Below, piece by piece: positions 1 through 12,168 of a DNA stretch of 64,000 nucleotides. This DNA is from Onchidella celtica (taxonomy: Eukaryota; Mollusca; Gastropoda; Systellommatophora; Onchidiidae): contig OZ007569.1 of assembly GCA_963931925.1 (NCBI GenBank), forward strand, positions 67,978,420 through 68,042,419, read 5' to 3'. Position numbers and translations under genes: made by a program. Below the pieces are notes generated by a model, which saw only the letters and a list, made by a program, of their open reading frames with translations, was not told where the DNA came from and did not search any database. Position 1 is the stretch's first letter; every line of letters begins with the position of its first letter.

Positions 1-1217
1 AACGCAGATTTTTGCTTGCTTGGCAAAGAGTTTTCAGTGCTGCACATCACGCAAAAGATTGCTTGCATTGAACGGATGGTTAATTAAAACATAGTGCGCG
101 CCGGGCCTTAGGTCAAAATGTGGCAAAAGGAATATGCTGCTTACCCATCAATTCTCTGTATTATTTTCATCAATTTGTCATACAAATACAATTTCATCAT
201 CTGCTTAGGATTACTGTCAGTAAGGGAAACTTCATGTTAACACGGACCATGATTGTGTGATCATCATAAAATTTGTTATTTTGAGGCATGGAAACTGTAA
301 CAGCTGAGGTTGTTCTAGCACGTTATAGTAGGGGGGAGTTGGTTGATCTAACTAGAACCCTTTAGAAAACGAAACTATTACAGCTGTAGAATGAAAAACA
401 CGAGATCCGACGATCGATTAAATAATACTAAGTTTAATAACTGTATCTTAACAATAAAATACTAGGAAGGCACCAACAAACAACTAAATATCTTACGCCA
501 CACGGAAAGGAAAACTCACTTACTCTCCGACCAACCACTCACATGGGTCCATATATACAGACATTTCTACAGAAAGTTCCCGAAATAAACGTAACCTCTG
601 CCCTCGCCCGAACACACAAAATAACCAATCACGTATCATTACGCCACCAGGTTACATCACTCAAGGCCAAATCTGGCGTAAACATCTATATCCACAACGT
701 TATCGAATGTTCGGGAACATACTAATAATTATTACGATCACCCAACAACTACTCACTAGGAAGGGAGGGTAAGGTCACGGAGTGCACTCTGGCGAACGTC
801 AACAATTAAAGAAAAAAAGAAGTGAACACATGCTCAGACACCAGTATAACAAGAAAAACGGGGTAGGGCAAAGGGTAGCTTGCAGATGCTACAGAAACAT
901 GTGCGAATAATATTTTGTTTCCTGATCCAAACTTCAATATCTTGTCCTGCTTTGTAAAGACTGAAACCTGCAAGGTACAGATTTTTCAAATATTTACAGC
1001 ATTTTTTAATTTTTTTTTACGGGCCTTTTCTAGTTAGATTCTTAGTGGTGGATTTTTATTGATCAAGCTACAATAGGATACACCCCAGAAACAGGACCAT
1101 TAAACTCGAACTCAAACTCAGTGATGAACATCTACTCACCTTTTTTTTTCTTTTTTTTTTTTTTAAAGAGCAGTTTCGATTCTTGAAAAAGGAGTGGCAG
1201 TTTGACCCTCCCATAAG
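1..1217. other. Non-coding, nothing recognised
   Basis: AT-rich sequence with short T-tracts (about 1008-1020 and 1141-1164). No reading frame with a recognisable domain and no clear repeat boundary was seen. Confidence 0.5.
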
Positions 1218-1487
1218 CGGGACGCGTGATTTTTTTCCGCACGAGCTTTATCAAATTCAGGAGCGTGGCCACAACACACCCCCAAAACACAGGTCATCGG
1301 CTAAGGGATTTCTCGTCCTGTCCAACACTGCCATGGGTGCTGAAATCTCTGGAATGTGCCTGATATGACTCTGAACGACACCGAAAATTCCTGGGATGTG
1401 TTGGAGCTGTCCTGCGTTTGGGGGTGTGTTGCTGCCCCGCTCCTGAATTTGCTAACGCTCGTACGGAAAAAAAATCACGCAACCGGG
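1218..1487. mobile_element. Palindromic MITE-like element
   Basis: Two long inverted arms face each other. The left arm (about 1218-1287) begins with GGGACGCGTGATTTTTTT and runs through CCGCACGAGC, CAAATTCAGGAGCG and ACACACCCCCAAA. The right arm (about 1416-1487) gives the same blocks on the other strand with scattered substitutions. The arms are about 70 bp and enclose about 130 bp. This shape is typical of a non-autonomous DNA transposon or foldback element. No target-site duplication was resolved and the family is not identified. Short frames inside it (such as 1356-1628) are by-products of the palindrome. Confidence 0.6.
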
Positions 1488-3669
1488 ACCAGCAAATTCA
1501 CACTGCAGCTGAAGCCAGAAAAAAAATACAAAAAAGACAGAAAACTAATCAAAACATCAGCTGATTCTGACAAAGCAAGAACCCCCTTTACGGTAATGAA
1601 CATTAGCCTATTTGAGTCAAACACGTGAGCCAATAAAACGGTGCGATTAAATTCGTGCATTAATGCATAATGTATTCGAAATTAATCATTTTGTACAGAT
1701 GGACCTCCAATCGGATCAGGTTCACAAAGAGACGATAGCACTTTACGTGAAAATGATTTCGGTTCATGTAAAAAGTCAGTTCATGTAAAAAATTAATCGG
1801 ACTTTATCACGAAAGAACAAAAACAGCTTTATAACAACACAGCTAGAGATTTCTCTGCCAATTTTGTAGCGTCAGAAAATAATTATACGATTATATTTTG
1901 CTAGGTGTGGGATTCATAGCACTAATAATAAGAACTGATACTGTAAAAGATGATAATAGGTTGATGAAAGCTGTAATTAGATGGATTGTTAAGTACTTTT
2001 TTATGCTATACAGCCTCGTTTGGAAAAAACAAAACAAAAAGAAACAATAGCATCAACCTGCATGTATGCGAATGATCTGCACATTTTCACATTATTTCTG
2101 TGGCTTGTCTGTACTGTATTTACAAGAGATAAGGTTTGGGAGAACGCATGGCTGTTTGCATGCGAACGTACGGTTGTTTGTATGATGAAAGTGTCTAGCG
2201 GATTGCATGGACTTAACAAAATGCAGAATTACAACTTCCTATCTATATTAGTTGCTGTCTTCTGAATCCTGCTAGACGGGATCAATATTATCTCTTTTAT
2301 ATTTCATTCTGCGACAATGGCAAAAGGCAATCTTGTGATTATTGATACTTAGGCTTACAATCATGAACTCAGTTTTTTAATTCCAGTGCACAACTATGTG
2401 CAGACTTCCTACAGTAGTCCAAACGTCTGGTTTATTAAACATTTGGACTGGGTCGAAGTGACAACTGAACGGAGTCTTTTCTTCTTTTTTCTTTTGTCGT
2501 TGTTGTTTACTTAGAAAGATGTTACACACGTATGTTTATCCTTGTCATTTGTTGTTTCTTTTCTGTTCTTCTCTCTACATATCCTGTGCTAGGATCTTAC
2601 GGTACTAAATATAGCCAAGCCCTGGATCGGGAGAATCAGACAGGAAAGTAAGAATACGACCTAAGGGTGCCCACACAAAGGCCACCGAATTTGGCCACTG
2701 AGCCACTAGGCGCTTTAGGTGAGAAGAATTGCGCTATATAATTTCAACAACTGCGCACAGAGCCCACCTAGATTCGGTCCCTTAGGCCTGTAAAACATGT
2801 ACAGACAAATGAAAACTTTGGACTGCATGAGAACTCGCCGTATTCTCGCTGCTCGACACGGCTGGCCTTACTGTTTAATTATTCATGGTCTAGAATCGCT
2901 TGCAATGTCTATGGCCGTATTGAAAAATTGTGAGGATTTTCTAAAACTTACTTCCCCCCCCCCCCTCTTTTAGTCCACCATCTTTTTAGAAGACATTGCT
3001 CCTTAAATCTCTCTGAAACCCCAGGCTGTAAATTGATGGACTGTCTGGTTTTGCGAGGAAGTAGATGGCCGGCTCCTCAAAATCATCCTCAGCCAAAACT
3101 CTTGTGAAAAGACTCTGTCTCTTGTTTTAGCGATGCTGCAATCCAAGTTATGTGACAATGTAAGTGGAGACGATGGAAAGAGTATGAACTACCCACCGCT
3201 TTCTATTTTCATTGTAAGGTTAAATGGTAAACATAAAAATTACAAACATTTTATTGTATCTTGTGCAAGCCGAGTTAGGAGTTTCAGGTCAACGCCCAAT
3301 GGTTTCAATAGTATCACCATTACGTAGGGACTCTGTGTTCTTTTTCAATTTCTCACAGATCAATGTTGCCTGTCTGTACATAAACTTGAAGCTTTACTTT
3401 AGATTCGTGATCTCTGACAAAAGTCTTCCATGTCGTCACAAATGATATTGCTTACCCTGCCATACTCAGTCATAAAATATTGATTCCCAACCGTGGAATT
3501 TGAGGTAATGAATGAGTATTATCCAAAAAGGCCACGCATAAAATTATTGGCTCAGCTCGAAAATTAAGCTTATTTCCGTTCACATTAACGTAGCTGAGAT
3601 TACATATAGAGGACATAGAATGGCGTGCTGCGCTCCAGTTAAAAGGCATATATTACAGACAGATATATT
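1488..3669. other. Non-coding; possible SINE tail near 2.71-2.75 kb
   Basis: No coding signal was recognised. At about 2708-2745 there is AGGCGCTTTAGG followed by TTGCGCTATATAAT, which resembles the tail of the SINE at 30260-30345 and may be a decayed copy. A C-tract lies at about 2955-2965. A short inverted repeat (AGTCCAAA ... TTTGGACT) lies at about 2415-2450. Confidence 0.35.
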
Positions 3670-3770
3670 GAGAGAGAGAGAGAGAGGGGGGGGGGGAGAA
3701 AGAGAGAGCCAGCCAGCCAAACAGACAGATAGATTGAGAGAGAGAGAAAGAGAGAGAAAGAAAGAATCAA

Positions 3771-3808
<38 letters not shown>

Positions 3809-3835
3809 AGAAAGTGAGAAAGAAAGAGAGGGAGT
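3670..3835. repeat. GA-rich microsatellite
   Basis: Blocks of (GA)n are interrupted by a G-tract and by GACA/GAAA variants. The short frame across this tract (3620-3817) is only Arg/Glu repeat and is not a gene. Confidence 0.9.
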
Positions 3836-5876
3836 CCACGGGCTGGAGGTGCATGGGTAGATCTTGACAGTAGGGGCGAAATGATTATGTTTAAAATACG
3901 GAAACATAGTTACAACGCAAAATGGTCAACAGCTGAGAACAACCCGAGGCTATCAAAACATTGCAGCTGGCGAAAGAAACCGATCATTTCATTCTCAGAT
4001 TTAACAAACCTTTAGTTCCAGAAAGAGTAAGTATCCCAACACTGACTTCTGGGGTTAGAACACGCTAAAGACACAGTATTGTGGATTATTTTGAAATGAA
4101 TACTGATCAGTTTACGCTGGTCCTGCAATACACCCAGTAAACCATGATCGAAACTTGGTTCAAATAACATGTATCTTCAGTGAATGAGAACAAAAGAACA
4201 TGTTTGTGGCAGAAAATGAATATGGCTTAGATATGATCAGAGACATGGAATAATGCTAGCTGTTTATTGCTTTCTGTTTGTGACAATAATAAATATTGGA
4301 TGTCCTGTGCGTTAGCACTGGCGCACAATTACTTAAATATTCTGCATGGGGCATACGATTTCAAATCCCCAAACTATCGCGTAAATCTAATCATTTTTTT
4401 TTTTTTTTTGCTTTTGTATCCCTTTTCTTGCAAAAAAAAAGAAACAAAACAAAAACAAAAAACTTAGAATTAAGTTCAAAAAGCAAGATTACAACGTCAT
4501 TGGATGGCTGCCGGCCATTAATTGTTCATGCACTCAGAAATAATGCATTCTAAGACGCATACTGCAGTTTTATTTGATATTTAAAACTGCAGGTCTCGCT
4601 TGTACTGAAGGTTATAAACAGTTCTTAAATCATTCTACTTTATCACTCTTTCTGAGGTTAAGTTTTGCCTGCGCAAGTGTTGGGTGAAAGAAGAGTTGTT
4701 TTCTCACAAACTGCGTCTCAAACACCGCGTCATTTGTCAGCCGGTGAAGGTGGACGTGGTCTACAAATGAAATCAGCGTGTGATTCTATCTAACTTACGC
4801 ATCATCAGAAGCTTGAAGGCTGACAATATAATTACATCTCTCATATTATGTTCACTGTGACGCAGTTCCAGAGAGAGAGAATTAATTGCACTATATCAGA
4901 GAGGTGAATCAAACGGAGAATGGATCTCTAGTGAAGTACTGCACGTCAAATCGTGAGCAGTGATACAGCCTTGTTGCGGCTCGAACGCTTGCTGAACCAA
5001 CTCGACTAGCGGCATTTTATTGGAACCTTCGCCCTGGTGACGACAAAACGCGCGTCCCTGTCCTTCTCAGCGCTCTGCTTTTCATTCACACATAAGGATT
5101 CCTCGTGAGCGCTTGTCCTTCAGTGTATTGATAGGTGAACGTTCGACAATTGTCGATTTTTTCTCCTAATTATAGTGTTTGGAATTGAAGTAGACGGTGA
5201 GCGTGGATTTTACTCATGTGTGAGAAATGAGAGACGATGGATTTTAATGATGTTAGCTGAATTTCGAATGTCCATGTGCTCACAGATCTTAGTGTTTACC
5301 GTGTGATTGTGCTAAGAGAGAAAATATAGTTGTTGTGTATTATTATTGTATTTCATGGCACTCTTAACATTCGGATCCCATTGGCTGGCATGGCAAGACT
5401 GAAGAGGCTTACAAACATAATTAGAGCAATTAGTGCTCTCTCTTGCTTTCTCTCTTTCTCCTGTCTCTCTCTCCTCCTCTCCCTCTCTTTCTCTCTCCTC
5501 TCCCCTTCCCTTCTCCCGTCTCTGTCTCACTCTTTCTTCCCTGAATTTGATGATCTGAACCAGTGTGCACGTGATTTCACTTCAGGTTGGAATTGTTACA
5601 GTTTGCGACCTGCCATGTTTAGTCAAAACTCCTGATTTAGCATCATTCCGATCCGCCCCAGACTTGTGGTTTTAGGTTACAAATAATCGTTTCTAGCTAG
5701 TGCCCATGTCCAGTCTCTGTGCTTTGACATGTTATGATGTGTGATTCGGTTACTTTCTTGAAGCATATAATAATTATATTATTATCATTATTGAAATCTG
5801 GCCTTCATTTGAACTTAGGATTGCATAATTATTATTGAAGTTATATATATAAATATCGGACACATTTAGGGAAGTA
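3836..5876. other. Non-coding; pyrimidine-rich stretch at 5440-5535
   Basis: No exon or element was recognised. Positions about 5437-5535 are a degenerate CT/TCTC tract that yields spurious frames on both strands. AT microsatellite-like sequence lies near 5765-5790 and 5840-5855. Confidence 0.45.
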
Positions 5877-6078
5877 TCATACTAATCCCGGTCAGACACG
5901 GTCATAATTATGCTGCCGGCAAAATGTACAGCGAAAAGATTAATGGCAGAAACTGACTGTGTCTGTCCACCCTTAGTATGATTGGGTCTTCCCGGATCGA
6001 TTAAGAAAATACAAGGAATGATGGTGTGCACTTCATTTCTGCCAGAATCTGGCTGTGTCTGACCGGACTTGGTATAAG
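5877..6078. repeat. Inverted and direct copies of a ~30-bp motif
   Basis: Three copies of one motif are visible. The first (5877-5904) contains CCCGGTCAGACACGGTCA. The second (5952-5983) and third (6049-6078) lie in the opposite orientation and contain CTGACTGTGTCTG and CTGGCTGTGTCTGACCGG. The outer pair forms inverted termini around about 200 bp, suggesting a foldback or MITE element with sub-terminal repeats. The right end abuts the AAGAT-repeat tail of the adjacent LINE fragment. The family is unknown. Confidence 0.45.
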
Positions 6079-6690
6079 ATAAGATAAGATAAATTTTATT
6101 CGTCCTTGTACAAGGAAATTTGTTTTGATCATTGAATACATAACAATACAGTACTGTTACAGAAACAAAAATTATGATATATAGTGCGCACACACACGTA
6201 TATACACACACGCTACTACTAAAACACACTGACCTGACACGCAGGACACAATTCAACTTTACACAGATTACGATGAAGATGACGACATTATTGTAACATC
6301 CTAGTTGATGATGGAATTAAAGATTTAAAGTAGCGCTCAGTTTTAGTTTTCTTTGACAACAGCCTTAAACTTCTTACAGATCTTATGTATTCTTTGTTCA
6401 GGGGATGTTGGGGGTCGTTGATTATATTATTAGCTTTTTTAATACAAGCACCAGTGTACAGTTCATCAAAATATGGCAGATCACAGTTACACATTTTTTA
6501 TGCTTTTTAATTAAAATATTGATCTTATTTTTATCTTTTTGTAAGATGTTTCCTCCCCAACAGACAACTCCATACATCAAAACGCTCTGAATAGCCATGG
6601 TGTAAAATAATGTATGATACCTCCAAGGGCAACTATTATTGTAATTCGTAATAATCTGAGTAATGACCAATGGTAATAATACGATTAACG
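6074..6690 (-). mobile_element. 5'-truncated LINE, 3' end (Rex1/CR1-like)
   Basis: On the - strand, 6670-6422 encodes the end of a non-LTR reverse transcriptase: a YHTLFYTMAIQSVLMYG block and a VCWGGN motif. This continues, after a frameshift near 6490, into 6494-6288 with KKANNIINDPQHPLNKEY and a terminal SLIPSSTRML. These are the conserved C-terminal blocks of Rex1/Babar-type LINEs in the CR1 superfamily (recognition from memory). The 3' UTR follows and ends in repeated TTATC units, seen on + as AAGATAAGATAAGATAAA at about 6075-6092. Only about 600 bp of the 3' end remains, as usual for 5'-truncated insertions. The frameshift makes it non-functional. Confidence 0.75.
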
Positions 6691-9600
6691 TTAGATAATT
6701 ATGATATTAACAAGGACACCGTGAATACTTTTATGTGACAGTTTTCTTTAAATCCATGGCTTGAGCAAAAATCCTGCATTCACAGCTCAAGTTCAGGTTT
6801 ATTCTCATCATGAGAATGAATAACAGATCTGGTCTGACATCATTGCGTGTTGAACATAGGTCTTAGTTCTTAATGCTGTCACTAGGTGCATGGTGTTCCC
6901 TTTTTCGCCTTGTTGGCTCACGGTTAGAGTCTAATTTTGTTGTTGTTTTTAAATCTCATTCTTTGGTCTGGAAATTTTCAAATAATCAGACTGGTGGGTC
7001 AAAATGACATAATGACTTGCTGTCGATTTCATGGCGATTACTAAATAGGCTAACTATCTGAGGTTCAGACGACGCTGAGAATTGTGTGCTTAGAATTAGA
7101 ATAAATAGTATTTTTTCGGCCCAGTTCTTGTGGGACTTTTCGATTTTGCTTATATTAATATTTGAACATAGTCGAAAGTTTTTCCTTCATTCTCCAGGTC
7201 TATGTCGGTAAGTATCTTCCTGCCCCAGGATATTTATTCTTTTCCGTTCACGTCGGAGAGCTGAAATGGAGATAATTAAAATGCGTTGGCTGGGCATACC
7301 CACGGCTTTGCTATTATTAGATTCTTCCTTGTTGCAAACTGTAGGCTATATATTTCTGAATGGTTTATAACACTCTATGGCCAAACAATGCATCTCACAT
7401 TTTGTCAGGGCAGCAACACTTTAACAAGTGTCACAGTTAGAGAATAAGCCACTAAATACCTGTTGATCTGGAGAGATAACGTCATATTCTCGGACAGTGT
7501 GATAAAAACATGATAATAACATTACCTTTACTGGGCTGTAACTTAGACGTGTGTGTCTGTAAACAGTATTTTATTTTTTTTATTGATGAGGTATTTCATT
7601 TCATAGTATCTGGCTACAAACATCAGTACGTTAGTGACATTGATTCTGATTGTTCGCTACGTATTTTTAACTGCTCGAGAATAGTCCAAAGTTCTGAAGA
7701 AAAATTCGGTCTCTTAGATGATTACTACTAATACAGACATTGACTTTGTAGAAAGATTTTTAGACACTGGTGAAATTGATTTTTCTTCCATCGGTCTGAT
7801 TTGTAAAACAACAGTAACAACATTATAGCAGCTGCAGCTGGCACCTAATGGCGTAACCAGGATGTTAATTAGAATTCACAGGGACAGCAGAATATTTCAG
7901 AGTAAGTTTTAAGATGAATGCGCCAGTACTGGTCTAAAGACAAGGTTGTCAAATCAGCATACGCCTCCGGGTAAACATTTGAAACTAAATTTAATGAGTT
8001 GAGATGTTGTAGCGAGGTCAGTGAAACCAGGATGTTGCATAGCAGCTGTGGCTATTGATCGCCACTTAAATCTCAGACTTCACACGAATGGTGAAAGTAA
8101 AAAAGGTGGAGGTTGTAAGGGGGAAGAAGTTCACAAAAAATCAAGTAAATATTGATTTTTTTGTGCTGGCGAATTCCTGTTTAATTTGATATATTTAATC
8201 TCTCCTAAGGGTAGCAGTAAAGAGATGCTTGATTTAACTTAAACAACGTAGAGTTACAGAGAGTCGGTAGTTGAGACTTGTTGTTTGTTTGTTTTTTCTG
8301 GAATAATCAAATTTTTGTTTCTTTGTCTGGGAATTTCTCTAATATCGGATTGCTTATCGGTGTCATAACAAATGGAATGGAGTGTGAAACTTGTCTCGGC
8401 CATTTTTATCAGATAGAGGACGCAGTAGTGGTGCAGTTAACTAGTTCTTGGTCATTTGGTTTACAAGTCAATAATCTGACCAGTTAAACTGTGGAAAATA
8501 TAATTCCTGTGGTTAAGACTAGATCTCTTGTTTTAGTCAGTTCATTAGACAAAAGACGTAATGCTTAATTAAATAACTGCTTACAATTGGATTTGCAAGT
8601 CAGCAAATCACGACCGGCTAAGTAAGCATGAAACTACGCTTACAAATGCGTGAAATAAACTCAGGGAATGATGGACTGTGTCAGGAAGGTTGTTTTTTGG
8701 TTTTTAACTTGTGCAGTTTCAAAATCATAAGAGCTTCATTAGTTCATCAGTGCTGTTTCATTTCTGGAAGTGCCTGGGCAATCACTTCAACAGTTTGCAA
8801 GTAAATATCGCTTGATCAGAAAATGAGAAATAATTGACGATCATTTTACAGATTATTATTATTGTAAAATCCATATACTGGTACTTTTTTTTCTCTATGG
8901 TCCTTTTTGCTCTCAAGATCCAGATTCAGAGAGACGCATTATCTCTTTGCTTGTGTGATGATCTAAGGCGATATTCTCTTCCCGTACTTGAGTACATCCT
9001 ATGATTTGCACAACAGTCCTGGCCAAATAACGTACTGAATACCAAACCAGTACTAAACGCACTTACAATAAAATGATAAACATGTACTTGCATTGCAAAT
9101 GAATATTCATATGTTTAGAAACTTGTAATTTCATGCTGATTTTCTGGCCCCTGAATGCCTCCTGGTGATGCAGACTAATCATCTTTCTCCGCCCCTCGTT
9201 AATCTAATAACAGTGAAAGCAATTGGTTGTCCTTTTTCACTTCTAAAATTGGTTCCTATCCATTTTTCCTTCTTACAAGATGCATTCAATGTTTTCTGAC
9301 GCTGATTCATTAGTTGCATATCACATAGAATAAATTATAACTTAGCCATAAACAGCCATGTTCATTTATGTGCATAGAGATGGATACTTTTCATATCCAA
9401 TCATATTTATTGCTCAATTAGTCTGTTGTGGCTGATATGCAATCTGCAGTTTTCCGAGAAACAGACTGAATAACATTACTGCATTTGTCGAACATTGGTG
9501 ATAATTCACTGTTTTAGATCATTACATTGCATAGAGCTGCGCAATTCCCAGAGTTAGTTCTGAAGTGCCAAGCTGTAAGCTTCAAACATAGTTATATCTT

Positions 9601-9782
9601 TACAGAAGACAGCTTTGAGGCAGGAACTAAAGACACCCTGCAGTGTATCGGCTGTGAGTGAATAAGAAATTCAGCTGGACTGTGTTCGCACTTTTTAATG
9701 ATGATGTCTCTGAAATCAAATGGCTATCTGTAACACTAATTGTTTTGTCCATCTTCTTCTTTAATCATTTTCTTATTATCAA
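6691..9782. other. Non-coding, nothing recognised
   Basis: AT-rich sequence without recognisable exons, RNA genes or clear transposon ends. Small frames such as 7510-7731 and 8278-8487 show no domain and AT-driven composition. Confidence 0.45.
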
Positions 9783-10002
9783 CATTATTATTATTATTAT
9801 TATTGTTATCATTATTATTATTAGTAGTAGTAGTCGTATCAACAACCATCACACAACCATCTCTTATAAGCGGTGTTGCAATTAATAAAATTTCTAAAGC
9901 GGATTTACAAAACATTGTTAAGAAATAACATACAACATGATGCAGTGAAATAGGCCTTTGTTTGGGGAGATTTATGATTATGATGATGATGATGATGATT
10001 AT
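9783..10002. repeat. Trinucleotide microsatellites
   Basis: Positions about 9783-9830 are (ATT)n passing into (AGT)n. Positions about 9974-10001 are (GAT)n. The poly-Ile/poly-Asn frames on both strands here are repeat artefacts. Confidence 0.85.
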
Positions 10003-10490
10003 TGCATCTGTGTGAATACTCAGGAAGACCCATAGGTTCACAACTGAATAGATTGTGAAAGACTGTTTCAATTGTGTTAATATTATCTCACCGGACAACC
10101 ATACCTATGATGGAAGGCTTTGTGATGGTTCGTGGTCAACCGCATGAAAAATAAAAGGAATAATGCGTTTGGACTGACTGTCCCTGATTTGGATTAAGCA
10201 CTTTTTAAAACATTGAATAGCACTGAATAGTAAATACGCTGACTGAACAAAGGGTGCAGATAACATTTTCTGTGGAAACATTTTGTCATGATGTGAATCA
10301 GAAACACACTGAGTTTATCGGAAGTCTGAAAAGCGTTTGACAAGACAATCCATTGTCGTCGAAGTTATACAGTCTGACCGAATGGATTCTGTGTTGCGGA
10401 TTTGTTGGCTATTTTGGAACTGGGTTATTCATCACACTGCCTGGTGACTTGTAAATAAAGTGAATATTCCGTTCCTTGAATGTTAAGACA

Positions 10491-10723
10491 ATGGGGTGTG
10501 AGGAAAGCAAGGCTGGAATGCTGGTCAATGGTAGCATGGTTTCTCCTCATTCCTTACCAGTCAAATCTGTGCCAACTGTCCTGACCACACCAACAGACGG
10601 ACTTACCAAATCAGATATAGACGACCGATGTCCAATAGACATTCGTCAAGCTTTTAAGATCAAACAGTCCTGGAAAGCGATTCGGAGGAACATGGAGACA
10701 ACTGGCATCGAAATGTTTATGAG
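10491..10723 (+). CDS. Globin first coding exon, acylated globin X-like
   Basis: This exon encodes the N-terminus and the A-B helix region of a globin, a haem protein that binds oxygen or other small ligands. The ATG at 10491 has a strong context (ACAATGG). The frame also opens upstream at a TTG (10476), which is not a eukaryotic start. The protein begins MGCEES: Gly2 fits the N-myristoylation consensus and Cys3 is a likely palmitoylation site, as in globin X, so a membrane-attached intracellular protein is inferred. After a variable stretch of about 45 residues, FKIKQSWKAI matches the A helix with the conserved A12 Trp, and GIEMFMR matches the end of the B helix. The exon ends AG|GTAAGT, a phase-2 donor inside the Arg codon, exactly the conserved globin B12.2 intron. 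It holds 77 codons plus two bases. Exons for the E helix, proximal His and G-H helices were not located. Calling it globin X is inference from the N-terminus. Confidence 0.85.
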
Positions 10724-10729
10724 GTAAGT
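10724..10729 (+). promoter_or_regulatory. Splice donor, globin intron B12.2 (phase 2)
   Basis: GTAAGT directly follows the AG of the Arg codon that closes the B helix. This perfect consensus donor fixes the 3' end of the first exon. The frame reaches TAA two bases later, as expected at an exon boundary. Confidence 0.85.
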
Positions 10730-12168
10730 ATCTCTTCTGTAAACACAGGTCCTTGTATATTTCCTTCCAGCTTATGAAATCAGTACAACAGCATTGTATT
10801 GGTTTTCTTTGAAATACTCGCTTTTCTTCAATATTAGTATGTTTCAGTGTATGGAAATACATTATTTGGTGTTTAGATTGTTGGCATGATGTGTTGCTTA
10901 CGAAATGTTTCGTGTGTCATCAAAATGTAACTTTGAATATGTGGTGCAGATTGCAAGTCTATGTCCTTCTCTTTCTGAAAAAAAAAACGCACAATAGAAA
11001 CAACAACAATCGTTTATATCCTGTGCTCTCTGATTTGCTTCTCTGCTGGCCTTATGACAAATTTCGAATGAAATCTTGCTGGTTTCTTGTCATGTCCTTT
11101 CTTTTTTGTTCCGCCCACATTTGTGAAGAGGCATTGTGACATTGTGACATTGTGACATTGTGACATTGTGACATTGTGACATTGTGACATTGTGACATTG
11201 TGACATTGTGACATTGTGTATTTCTGCCTGCTAAATTGAACAGGTATTATTCTATCTCAGAACTTAGTATAATGGAGAAAAGACTGTCCAGTTGCTACCT
11301 GCTTAAACGGTTTAAATGTATCCAAGTCAGTTTCACATCTCGTATTATGAGACTTACTGACGGGAATATAATTGTTTATCCATTTAATTGGGGCTGAAAA
11401 TCAAAGAGCATTACATTTTATAGCAATGGTTTTGTTCTGTTGTCTACGGGAAAACCTGGCCTTCTGTCATGGGAATACTTCTATACTTTGAATTAGTTCA
11501 TTAAATCCAGCAAACTCTTTAATCTTAGAAACAATTAACCCATGGATCATTCCCCTTCATTTGCTACGATAATATTTCTATTTATGAACTGAACCCCGCA
11601 TGATTGTCCCTGGAGAGGAGGGGAATCAAAACCAAGCTTGTAACAAAGGTATCCATTAAGACACAAAGTAGAAATAAAACTGTTAATTGGAGCGAGTAAA
11701 TAGAGTATGTGCTCACTGTCCGAAACTATAATTAGACAGCAGCTGGAACTGAACACTGGCAAAATAAAATAAATAAAACGTTTTACATAGATGAACATTC
11801 TCTGGGCAAAATATTGGCGACAGCATAAGATCTTTGTTTGACCGGCAATAGTTTCATGTGTAGTAATTGTTTCATTACCATCATTAATGAAAGTGAGGAA
11901 AACAAACCAGGGGGAACTAATAATTAAAAAACATACGGCTTCCGTTGTAGTGCTGTTTTCAAAGTCTGTGGTCAAACCAAGCCCTTTCAAGGCTGTAGCG
12001 ATGTCACATCACCACACGAGGAAAGAGGAAGCTGTGCCTTCTTCTTACCATCTCTGTTGGGAAAATAATTTTTTCCCTCTCTGAAAACCTTTGGTGACAA
12101 GGAAGAGAGATAAAACCGCTATATTGTGTGCTGTTGTTGTAGCCTAAAGGATTTCAAGCGATACTATG
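10730..12168. other. Globin intron, 5' part; 8-mer satellite
   Basis: Intron sequence with an array of GTGACATT units at 11132-11218 (annotated separately). A 147-codon frame on the - strand (11990-11547) has no recognisable domain and is probably chance. No second globin exon was recognised. Confidence 0.45.
11132..11218. repeat. 8-bp tandem repeat (GTGACATT)n
   Basis: About eleven nearly perfect copies of an octamer. In one frame it reads as a repeated MSQCHNVT peptide on the - strand, but there is no sign that it is translated. High copy identity suggests length polymorphism. Confidence 0.95.

Noticed and set aside
5882..6256. 124-codon - strand frame
   Set aside because: It runs across the motif cluster and the LINE 3' UTR and has no coding resemblance.
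11547..11990. 147-codon - strand frame in the globin intron
   Set aside because: No recognisable domain; antisense to the gene and typical of chance frames in this composition.
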